Of a DNA stretch of 64,000 bases, positions 44,777 through 52,549 are shown piece after piece. The notes under the pieces were generated by a model. It did not search any database, was not told where the DNA came from, and worked only from the letters and a program-made list of their open reading frames with translations. The DNA is from Campylobacter cuniculorum DSM 23162 = LMG 24588 (GTDB lineage Bacteria; Campylobacterota; Campylobacteria; Campylobacterales; Campylobacteraceae): contig NZ_CP020867.1 of NCBI RefSeq assembly GCF_002104335.1, positions 930,001 to 994,000 on the forward strand. The letters run 5' to 3'. The translations under genes and the position numbers were made by a program. The first letter of the stretch is position 1; each line of letters begins with the position of its first letter.

Positions 44777-45427
44777 TCATATTTTCTTATCGATTTTCTT
44801 AAATTGCACAATAAAAATCGCAAATAAAAACAAAAAACATATCAAAGAAAATAAAAAAATCAAAAAGCAAATTTCAGCCATATTGATAAAATCAAAATAT
44901 GGAATGAGATGCCAACCCTTTGAATAAATTCCATCGTCAAAAGAGGGGGGACGTCCTATAAAAAATTCTTGCAAGGGACTTAAAAGCGTATCTTTAGGCA
45001 CAAAAGCTTTATCATCTCCACACTCTCCGCTTGGCATAAACCATTCGCTAAAATACTCATGCAAGGGCAGATTAAAAGGAAAAATAGGAATTTGTTTGCA
45101 GGTTGTAAGAGCTCCGAAAGGATTTTCGTTTTGGATGAGTGTGTAAATTTTTTCTAAAATAAGGCTGTGTTTTAAACCCAAATAACAACCATAAAAAGCA
45201 AAAATAAAAGCTAAGCATTTAAGAAAACGATTTTTAGGATTTAAAAAGCCCAAAAACGCTGCAAAACTCACAAGGAGCATATCAAAGCGGATATAAACGC
45301 ATTGCTCACAAGGTCGCATATAAAGATAATTTTGCAAAAAATAATGAGCAATCAATACAGGAATTAAGGTTAAAAGCATAAGAAAAAACCAAATTTTCCT
45401 ATTTTCTTGCTGTATTTTAAAAATCAT
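44777..45427 (-). CDS. dsbB: DsbB-type disulfide bond formation membrane protein
   Basis: A 216-residue inner-membrane protein with four main hydrophobic segments (about 12-32, 48-62, 66-85, 183-208). The first periplasmic loop has C-E-Q-C (about 40-43) and the second periplasmic loop has the redox pair in T-T-C-K-Q and G-E-C-G-D. It reoxidises DsbA using quinone. dsbA lies directly upstream on the same strand with a 32-base gap, so the pair forms an oxidation system, at the place of Cj0864-Cj0865 in C. jejuni. Confidence 0.88.
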   Translation of the reverse strand: MIFKIQQENRKIWFFLMLLTLIPVLIAHYFLQNYLYMRPCEQCVYIRFDMLLVSFAAFLGFLNPKNRFLKCLAFIFAFYGCYLGLKHSLILEKIYTLIQNENPFGALTTCKQIPIFPFNLPLHEYFSEWFMPSGECGDDKAFVPKDTLLSPLQEFFIGRPPSFDDGIYSKGWHLIPYFDFINMAEICFLIFLFSLICFLFLFAIFIVQFKKIDKKI

Positions 45428-45459
45428 TTCTAATCTTCGGGCTTGTTTTAAACTTCATT

Positions 45460-46095
45460 TTACTCGTTTTTACTCAACTCACTTACAATTTTAAGTAAAT
45501 TTTGCATTGAACTTAAAGCTTCCGGTTTGATTTGATATTTGCCATTGACTATAAAAGTAGGAGTACCATAAATTTGGGCAAACTCATTTGCTTTTTCATA
45601 ATTTGCTAAAATTTTTTTAGCCTCGTTGCTTTGCAGAAAATTTTCAAGCTCATTTTTAGAAACATTTAAGACATTTAAAGCGATTTGTTCAATTTCGTTT
45701 AAATTTTGAATTTCTTGCTTTTTGACAAAATGCAAAACAAATAAATAATCAGCAAGTCTATGCACAAAACCATCTTCACTACTTGCATCTTTATTTTCTT
45801 GCATATCTTTAGCTTGTGCAAAGGCAAAAAGCTCGTTGAGTTCTTTACCGAATCTTTTATCTGCTAAACTTATAGGATAAAGATTATAAGAAAGATTTGG
45901 CAATTCCTTTTTAAGCTTGTTTAAAGTTCCAAATTTATGATGATTGTAACAATGGATGCATTTATAAGAAAAAAGCTCTATCAGCGAGTTCTTAGAATCA
46001 AACCCATCTTCTAACACAATAAAATCTTTAGCAAAAGAAAAATTTGCAAAACAAATGAATATCAAAAATAATTTTGAAATTTTTTTAAAAAACAT
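45460..46095 (-). CDS. dsbA: DsbA-type periplasmic thiol:disulfide oxidoreductase
   Basis: A 211-residue protein that introduces disulfides into exported proteins. Signal peptide M-F-F-K-K-I-S-K-L-F-L-I-F-I-C-F-A-N-F-S-F-A, thioredoxin-fold active site C-I-H-C (F-S-Y-K-C-I-H-C-Y-N-H-H) and cis-Pro segment Y-G-T-P-T-F-I-V-N-G. An in-frame ATG at 46131 exists, but the ATG at 46095 has AAGGAAG at ideal spacing and leads directly into the signal peptide. Likely substrates include NapB-type cytochromes and surface proteins. Confidence 0.9.
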   Translation of the reverse strand: MFFKKISKLFLIFICFANFSFAKDFIVLEDGFDSKNSLIELFSYKCIHCYNHHKFGTLNKLKKELPNLSYNLYPISLADKRFGKELNELFAFAQAKDMQENKDASSEDGFVHRLADYLFVLHFVKKQEIQNLNEIEQIALNVLNVSKNELENFLQSNEAKKILANYEKANEFAQIYGTPTFIVNGKYQIKPEALSSMQNLLKIVSELSKNE

Positions 46096-46676
46096 TGAAT
46101 CTTCCTTGAAAATTTTTAATATAGAAAACATGAATTTTATAAGAAATTTGATTAAATTCTCGTAAATGAAAAAATTAAATGAAAAAAATTAAAAAATAGG
46201 GTAGAAAAATTTTATTAATTTTTTATCATAATTTAATATTTTTGATAATTTATAAATATTAAATTAAACTTAATAGATTTAAATTTTTATAGACAAATGA
46301 CTTTCCCAGCTTTAAAATACAAAATAAAAAACTATAAATTTTACATTAAATTTTATGGATAAATTAAAAATACCCAAAAGGTAAAATGTAATAAATCCTT
46401 ATAAAATAGGAATTTTATTTGGATGAGAGAGTGGTATAATTTGTATAAATAAAAAAGTTTGAAAATTATAGTTTTCAATACAAAAATATAAAATTTAAAT
46501 AATTTTACTTTTTATCATATTATTTTATGTTTTAATAAATTTTAATTTAATATTTTATTTTAAAAAAAATACAAATTTATATAAAAATATGGATTCTCAA
46601 AAAAAGCTTTTATTTAGAAATTCCATATTAAAATATCAATCTCGGTATTGATTTTATTTTTTAGGAAAATGCTTTT
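46096..46676. other. Gene-free AT-rich region between dsbA and xerH
   Basis: No credible gene. It holds a TATAAT (46435-46440) and, immediately after, the 20-bp palindrome at 46459-46478 proposed as a dif-type site. The remainder is A/T-rich without other signals. Confidence 0.5.
46459..46478. other. Candidate dif (XerH recombination) site
   Basis: Perfect 7-bp arms TTGAAAA and TTTTCAA around a 6-base centre TTATAG, with flanking positions that partly extend the symmetry. Size and layout (two recombinase arms with 6-base overlap region) fit a Xer site. It lies 199 bases before xerH, and I recall that dif lies next to xerH in Campylobacter. The exact dif sequence could not be compared. Confidence 0.45.
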
Positions 46677-47747
46677 ATGAAATATCCCTTAGATTGTGAA
46701 GAAAATTTTGAAAAATCTTTTTTATTTTGGTTGGCAAAATATGTAAAATTTAAGCTTAATTCCCTTTCAAATAAAGAATTAAAAAATCCTGAAATTCTAA
46801 GCTCTGTAAATCTTGCTTTGGCTCAAGGTGTTAAAAACATACACGAGCTAGACTCTTTGGTGAAAAAAGCAAGAAATTCTGGTTTAAGTGGCGTGAATAC
46901 TTATTTTAATCCTTTAAAAAAACTTTTTGAATACCTTTGCTTTTATAAGCTTTATTCTTTGAAGCAAATTGATGAGGAGCTGGTGATTGAAATTTTAGCA
47001 AGTATTACAGGCTCTTTATCTGATGCAAGCAAAAAAAACTACCGCGTTGCTATGATTAATTTTTTTGATTTTTTAGATAAGCAAAATGAAGAAAATCAAA
47101 AATCGCATATTTTTGATATTAATCTTAAAAATTGGGCAGGAATAGTCGGTAAAAAAGGGGTCAAACTCCCTGAATTTATGAATGAAGAAGAGCTTAAAAA
47201 ATTTTTATATACAATTGAAAATACAAATTTTAAAAGCAATACAATACGCAATCAGCTCATCATTAAACTGATTATTTTCACCGGAATTAGAGTGAGTGAA
47301 GCCATTCATATAAGACTTAAAGACATTAACGAAGAAAATGACCTTTATACAATAAGAATTAGAGCTAAGGGCAATAAATATCGCGTTGTAATGATAAAAA
47401 AAGAATTGATTGAAAATTTACTTAAAAATATAAAAATCAATTATTTAAGCCAAGATTCTTTACTTTTTGTCAATAAAAAAGGCAAACCACTCACGCAATC
47501 TTACATCAGCCGAATTGTTGAACAACTCCTTTTTCACGCAGGAATTCGCAAAAGAAAAAATGGAGCACATATGTTGCGTCATACCTTTGCCACCCTACTC
47601 TATAAAAAACAAAAAGATTTGCTTTTAGTCCAAGAAGCTCTAGGTCATGCGAGTTTGGATACTTCGAGAATTTATACGCATTTTGATAATGATAAACTCA
47701 AACTTGCTGCAGAGGTTGCAAAGGATTTTAATGACAATCAAAAATGA
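46677..47747 (+). CDS. xerH: Tyrosine recombinase XerH
   Basis: The single Xer recombinase of Epsilonproteobacteria that resolves chromosome dimers at dif with FtsK. The 356-residue protein has an N-terminal core-binding domain (about 60-150) and a catalytic domain with Arg I (G-I-R-V-S-E-A, about 211), a Lys (about 230), H-M-L-R-H-T-F (about 298-304), H-A-S-L-D-T-S-R (about 324) and the nucleophile Tyr in R-I-Y-T-H-F (about 333). Its length and alone-standing character separate it from XerC/XerD. pabB starts 17 bases before its stop. Confidence 0.9.
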   Translation: MKYPLDCEENFEKSFLFWLAKYVKFKLNSLSNKELKNPEILSSVNLALAQGVKNIHELDSLVKKARNSGLSGVNTYFNPLKKLFEYLCFYKLYSLKQIDEELVIEILASITGSLSDASKKNYRVAMINFFDFLDKQNEENQKSHIFDINLKNWAGIVGKKGVKLPEFMNEEELKKFLYTIENTNFKSNTIRNQLIIKLIIFTGIRVSEAIHIRLKDINEENDLYTIRIRAKGNKYRVVMIKKELIENLLKNIKINYLSQDSLLFVNKKGKPLTQSYISRIVEQLLFHAGIRKRKNGAHMLRHTFATLLYKKQKDLLLVQEALGHASLDTSRIYTHFDNDKLKLAAEVAKDFNDNQK

Positions 47748-49533
47748 AGATTTTTGCGTTTTTGGGAAATTTTTGTATTATGATTTGCAATTCACCCTTA
47801 AAGCTCACAATAAAACTCAAAGTAAAAGAATTTTTAAATTAATAGAAAGATATAAAAAAAAATTTTTCTTTTTAGGCTTTATTCAATACGAATTTTACAA
47901 GTATTTTGAAGAAAAAAACTACAAGAGCGAAGAGCCTTATTTGTGTTTTTTTGCCTTTAAAAAAAGACAAAAATTTGAGGCTTTGCAATGCGATGAGTAT
48001 AAATTTTTACCCGAATTTTTAAGTTTTTTAGATAAAAAAAACTATGAGAGAAATTTTAAACAGGTCAAAAAAGCCATTGCGAGAGGGCAAAGTTATCAAG
48101 TGAATTTAACCCAGAGTTTTGAATTTGAAACAAAACTTGATTCTTTTGCTTTATTTAATCTTTTACTCAAGCGACAAGACACTTCACTTAAAGCCTATAT
48201 AAAAAGCGATTTTTTAGAACTTCTGTCTTTTTCACCTGAACTTTTTTTTAAAATTCACAAAAGAAAAATCATTACAAAACCTATGAAAGGCACAGCTCCA
48301 AGAAGTAAAAATAAAAATACAGACAGAAAAAACAAACAATTTTTACAAAAAGACTCAAAAAATTTAAGTGAAAATGTCATGATTGTGGATCTTTTAAGAA
48401 ACGATATTTCAAAACTGATTTGCAAAAAAAGTATGAAAACAAAGCTTTTTAAGGTCAAATCCTACCCTACTTTACACCAAATGATTTCTAAAATAAAAGG
48501 AAAATTAAAGCATAAACAAAATTTTTATGAGATTTTTAAAGCCCTATTTCCATGCGGTTCAATCACAGGAGCACCAAAGATTGAGACTTTAAAATTGATT
48601 GAAAATTTGGAAAAAAGAAAAAGAGGTGTGTATTGTGGTGTTATAGGACTTATTTATAAAAATAAAAGCAAATTTAATGTCGCCATTCGCACCATAGAAA
48701 AAAGAGATGGGATATATAAATATAGCGTTGGAAGTGGCGTTGTTTGGGATTCTGATAAAAATGATGAATTTAAGGAACTTAAACTTAAGGCTAAGATTTT
48801 AAAACCCTGCCCTTTTTATCTTTTTGAAACGATGCTTTTTGAAAATTCGCATATTTTATTTTTTAAAAAACATTTGCAAAGACTCATTAATTCTGCTGTA
48901 AAATTTGGTTTTAAAACTCAAAAAATCACTAAAAATTTTCAAAACATTCTTAATTTTACAAACCATTTAGAAAGATTTGAAAATCTTAGTCTTAAGGAGC
49001 TTAATCAAAGGCTTTTCAACGCATCAGATAATCCATTTTTTTATCCTTTTAACGAATTTTCTTTTAATCAAAAGAAAATTTTGCGTTTAAAGCTCTATAA
49101 AAATGGAAATTATGAATTTGAGGTTTTTGATTTAGGTTTAAATTCAAGCGATATTTTACTTTTGAGTGAAAAAACCTTGGATTCAAAAAATGACACCCTA
49201 TTTCATAAAAGCTCTTTAAGAAAACTCTATGAGACTCAAAGTTATCTTTACAAACAAAATCTTTGCTTTGATGTGGCTTTTTTTAATGAAAAAAGAGAAC
49301 TTTGCGAAGGAAGCAGGAGTAATCTTGTTTTAAAAAAACACGATGAATTTTTCACACCCGATTTGCAAAGTGGTTTGCTCAATGGAATTTATAGGCAATT
49401 TTTACTTCAAAGGAAGCTCATAAAAGAGAAAAAACTTTATAGAGAGGATTTATTTGATGCTGAAGAATTGTATTGTATCAATTCAGTCAGAGGCTTAAAA
49501 AAGGTTAAACTTAAGGAAGGATTAAATTTTTGA
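47731..49533 (+). CDS. pabB: Bifunctional aminodeoxychorismate synthase component I / aminodeoxychorismate lyase
   Basis: A 600-residue fusion for 4-aminobenzoate, a folate precursor. The PabB half (about 1-350) shows R-G-Q-S-Y-Q-V-N-L-T-Q, K-P-M-K-G-T-A-P-R, M-I-V-D-L-L-R-N-D-I and G-S-I-T-G-A-P-K. The PabC half (about 360-600) is class IV aminotransferase-like, starting F-E-T-M-L-F-E-N with E-G-S-R-S-N-L-V near the end. The frame opens at 47647, but ATG 47731 (M-T-I-K-N-E-D-F), 10 bases after AAGGAT, fits the protein start better. It overlaps xerH by 17 bases and pabA by 4 (TTGA). Confidence 0.9.
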   Translation: MTIKNEDFCVFGKFLYYDLQFTLKAHNKTQSKRIFKLIERYKKKFFFLGFIQYEFYKYFEEKNYKSEEPYLCFFAFKKRQKFEALQCDEYKFLPEFLSFLDKKNYERNFKQVKKAIARGQSYQVNLTQSFEFETKLDSFALFNLLLKRQDTSLKAYIKSDFLELLSFSPELFFKIHKRKIITKPMKGTAPRSKNKNTDRKNKQFLQKDSKNLSENVMIVDLLRNDISKLICKKSMKTKLFKVKSYPTLHQMISKIKGKLKHKQNFYEIFKALFPCGSITGAPKIETLKLIENLEKRKRGVYCGVIGLIYKNKSKFNVAIRTIEKRDGIYKYSVGSGVVWDSDKNDEFKELKLKAKILKPCPFYLFETMLFENSHILFFKKHLQRLINSAVKFGFKTQKITKNFQNILNFTNHLERFENLSLKELNQRLFNASDNPFFYPFNEFSFNQKKILRLKLYKNGNYEFEVFDLGLNSSDILLLSEKTLDSKNDTLFHKSSLRKLYETQSYLYKQNLCFDVAFFNEKRELCEGSRSNLVLKKHDEFFTPDLQSGLLNGIYRQFLLQRKLIKEKKLYREDLFDAEELYCINSVRGLKKVKLKEGLNF

Positions 49534-50114
49534 AAAAACAGAGTGAGAAAAAAAGCATTTTAATGATTGATAATTACGATTCTTTCACGCATATTCTTGC
49601 TTTTTATTTTAAGGAATTAGGATATAAATGTAAGATTATAAAAAATGATAGTTTTAAAAAGGTCGAAAAACTTGAAGATTTTAATTTTTCTCATTTAATC
49701 ATCTCTGCGGGTCCAAATTCTCCCAAAGAATCAAAACTTAGCATTAAAGCAATCAAGCATTTTAAAAAAACGAAAAAAATTCTAGGAATTTGTTTAGGGC
49801 ATCAATGCATCGCTTATGCTTTTGGTGGTAAAATTGCAAAATTAAAAACTCCTATGCAAGGTAAAACTTCTTTTTTAAAATTTAAAAAAAATAGGCTTTT
49901 TAAAGGGATAAAAAAAGAGCCAAGAATTTGTCTTTATCATTCTTTATATGTTAAGAAATTGCCTAAAAATTGTAAAATTTTAGCTTACAATAAAGAAAAA
50001 TTTATTATGGCTTTAAAACATAAAAAATACCCTATTTATGGTCTGCAATTTCACCCAGAAGCTGTGTTGAGCGAAGAGGGTAAAAAAATTCTTAAAAATT
50101 TTATAAAATTATGA
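49530..50114 (+). CDS. pabA: Aminodeoxychorismate synthase glutaminase component
   Basis: A 194-residue class I glutamine amidotransferase that delivers ammonia to PabB. It has M-I-D-N-Y-D-S-F-T at residues 12-20, the nucleophile Cys in L-G-I-C-L-G-H-Q (about 85-92) and the catalytic His-Glu in G-L-Q-F-H-P-E-A-V. The TTG start overlaps the pabB stop. Both genes are expected to be in one transcript with xerH. Confidence 0.93.
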   Translation: MKKQSEKKSILMIDNYDSFTHILAFYFKELGYKCKIIKNDSFKKVEKLEDFNFSHLIISAGPNSPKESKLSIKAIKHFKKTKKILGICLGHQCIAYAFGGKIAKLKTPMQGKTSFLKFKKNRLFKGIKKEPRICLYHSLYVKKLPKNCKILAYNKEKFIMALKHKKYPIYGLQFHPEAVLSEEGKKILKNFIKL

Positions 50115-51265
50115 TAATTTTAACATTAAAAATATTTTTGCAATTTTTTATTGTGTTTAAACTTGAATTTTTTAAATGAAAGCATTGTTTAAATCATTTC
50201 TTAATAAACTTTAAAAATAAACCATGCCCTTAAAGATAAATGATGAGTTTTGAAAGACTTTTTTGACTTTAAACTCTTTTGAATTTAAAGTTTTAAATTT
50301 AAGTTTTAACTTTAAGTCTTTTTAACTTTAGAAAAGAACATTATACTTTAAATAAATACAGCAAAGTTAAAAAAGGGTGATTGCAATAAACATTACAATT
50401 GATTTAAAAAAAGAAATTCAATGCATTTTATCCTAAGGCAATGAATTTTTATTTTCCCCTCTTAATGCTTAATATCCTTTTTTCTTATTTTTAATGCAAT
50501 GCTGGTATAAAAACAATAAAAGAAAGAAAATCAATCTTTCTATAAAACATAAACCATATAAATTTTATAAAATAAAGCTAAACATCTTTTTAGCTTTAAT
50601 GAAAAGAATTCACAAAGAAGCTTATGAATTTCATTAAAGAAATAGCAGTATAGTTTTAAGAGATAATCAAAGATGATTTTAAAAACCTTGCTTTCATGAT
50701 TTCAACATCTAATGAAAAAATAAAAAAAGAATTCACAATTAAAATGATTCATTTCATTTATAATTTTTCAAAGCATTAAAAAATAAAACCTATGATTTTC
50801 ATAAAATCTAAATTGTTAAGAGCTTGACCCTTAAACAATGATGAAAATTAAAAAATTATCATTTTCTTTAAATCCTGCATTATGTATTGCAGCAGAATGA
50901 AATTTTTAAATCTTTTCATTTTTTCAATCTTTTAAGCAGGATGAAGAGAAGTTAAAAAAATAATAAATATTTTAGCACGATAAAATTTTTAATCTTTTTT
51001 AAAAACAAGATAAAATTTCTAATCAAAAAGTCAATTGATTTATCAATTTTTTAAATCAATTTGCATTTTGCTTTAAAAAATATGAGTTTATGCCTTTAAA
51101 TTTTTGCTTTTGTTTGGGTTTTAAATGACGGGCTTGAAATTTCCACTAAGATATGATTTTAATTAAAAATAAAGCTTTGAAATATTTATCACCTTCAATT
51201 CATCTTAAGGACTTCATCAGTTTTGCTTTAAAATAAAATTCTAAAAAATTTCTCAATTCAAAAAC
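50115..51265. other. Long gene-free stretch (about 1.15 kb) between converging genes
   Basis: No frame of convincing length or composition on either strand. Low-complexity sequence repeating ACTTTAA-type words lies at 50260-50340. A perfect 10-bp inverted repeat TAAAGCTAAA / TTTAGCTTTA with a 6-base loop is at 50573-50598. I see no tRNA and no insertion-sequence ends. It may be decayed genes or an untranslated RNA region. Confidence 0.55.
50573..50598. repeat. 10-bp perfect inverted repeat in the gene-free region
   Basis: TAAAGCTAAA, loop CATCTT, TTTAGCTTTA. On the minus strand it is followed by a T/A-rich segment, so it could be a terminator. Confidence 0.45.
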
Positions 51266-51517
51266 TTAGGAGATAAAAAATTCATTATGATGCGTTTTAA
51301 GGTATTCCACAACTTCTAAAATCTCATCAACGCCCTCTTTTTGGGAATTTTCTAAAATCTCATCTATTTTATCGATATAAAGTCTGACAAGGTCTTCAAG
51401 TTTCTCCCTTTTTGCTCCTGCGTATAAAAGCATTGCTTCCAACACGATATTAAGCTCATAACTTAAATCTTCAAGCTCATTTTGTAAATCTCTTTTATGT
51501 TGTTGTGGCATTTGCAT
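51266..51517 (-). CDS. Small helical protein of unknown function
   Basis: An 83-residue acidic, wholly helical protein (D-L-Q-N-E-L-E-D-L-S-Y-E-L-N-I-V-L-E-A-M.., ..V-D-E-I-L-E-V-V-E-Y-L). No signal peptide or membrane segment. It starts inside the end of the DHH gene (23-base overlap), so the two are coupled. The start may be the first or the third codon (M-Q-M). Not recognised; a partner role for the phosphoesterase or flhA operon is possible. Confidence 0.65.
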   Translation of the reverse strand: MQMPQQHKRDLQNELEDLSYELNIVLEAMLLYAGAKREKLEDLVRLYIDKIDEILENSQKEGVDEILEVVEYLKTHHNEFFIS

Positions 51518-52541
51518 TATCCTTTTTAATCTCTTTGCTTTTAATCAAATCAATAATTTGAGCCTTTAAAAAAGCATAATTCGCACTCTCTTTAAAAGCA
51601 CTAAAAAATCCTCCACTCGCATTTTTATGCCCTCCTCCGCCGACAAGATTCTTTGCCATCAAACTGACATCAATCTTTCCATTTGCTCTAAAACTCAAAG
51701 TTTTGCGTGAGCTTACATCGATAAAAAAATCAAATTCAGGATTTTTCAGCAAGAATTCATTGCCTATAACAGAAGTATTGCCTATATTTGAAGTAAGAAT
51801 TCCTTTATATCCCTCATAATACAAAATCAAATCTTTTTTAATTTCACTTAAATTTTCAACCACGAAAAACGAGATTAAATTTGATAAAGTATCATCTTTT
51901 CCTTTAGAAAAAAAATCTTTTTTAATAAAATGCACCGCATTTTCAAGTAAAATGTGTGCATTTTCTTTGCCTATAAATTTTCTCGCGTGATTGAATAAAA
52001 AAAAGATATATAAAATATTTTTATCCTTAAACATCACGCGATTGATTTCTTTAGCATTCGCAATCAAGCCCAAAAAAACCTTTCCAAGTTCAAAATTTTC
52101 ATCTTCTTTAAGCCAAATATCCACAGCATTGACCACATTAACAAATTGAGTAAGTCCTTCATTACAAGAGCAAATTTTTGAAAAAAAATCATAAACAATT
52201 TTTGCAGCACATCTTGAGCTATCAAGCAAATACCAAGAGTATTTTTGCATACATTCTTCCCCGCTTTGATGATGATCAAGAAGTAGAATTTTAAGCCCTC
52301 TTTTTTCGCATTCTTTTTCAAATTCATCACATTGTGCAAGAGTTAAATTTAAATCCGTGATGAGAATCATAGCTTTATCTGGTTTGCTTGTGTCAAAGTC
52401 ATTTAAAATTGCATTGAAATTTTCATTAATTTCTTTACCATAATTAGAATTATAAAATTCCACATTCTTAAAATAAAAATTTACAATATATTGACACGCA
52501 TAACCATCCAAATCCGTATGGGATAAATGATAAATTTTCAT
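51495..52541 (-). CDS. DHH-family phosphoesterase
   Basis: A 348-residue protein. The N-terminal DHH domain shows S-H-T-D-L-D-G-Y-A-C (metal site 1), D-L-N-L-T and L-D-H-H-Q-S-G-E. The C-terminal DHHA1 domain ends with G-G-G-G-H-K-N-A-S-G-G. These enzymes cleave small oligoribonucleotides or cyclic dinucleotides (NrnA-like) or related phosphodiesters. The exact substrate cannot be told. It follows flhA after 8 bases on the same strand. Confidence 0.85.
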   Translation of the reverse strand: MKIYHLSHTDLDGYACQYIVNFYFKNVEFYNSNYGKEINENFNAILNDFDTSKPDKAMILITDLNLTLAQCDEFEKECEKRGLKILLLDHHQSGEECMQKYSWYLLDSSRCAAKIVYDFFSKICSCNEGLTQFVNVVNAVDIWLKEDENFELGKVFLGLIANAKEINRVMFKDKNILYIFFLFNHARKFIGKENAHILLENAVHFIKKDFFSKGKDDTLSNLISFFVVENLSEIKKDLILYYEGYKGILTSNIGNTSVIGNEFLLKNPEFDFFIDVSSRKTLSFRANGKIDVSLMAKNLVGGGGHKNASGGFFSAFKESANYAFLKAQIIDLIKSKEIKKDNANATTT

Positions 52542-52549
52542 ATTTTTCC

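Noticed and set aside
44655..44927. A 90-codon frame on the plus strand before and into dsbB
   Set aside because: It overlaps the conserved DsbB end on the opposite strand and has low-complexity Lys/Asn/Ile composition expected of AT-rich noncoding sequence.
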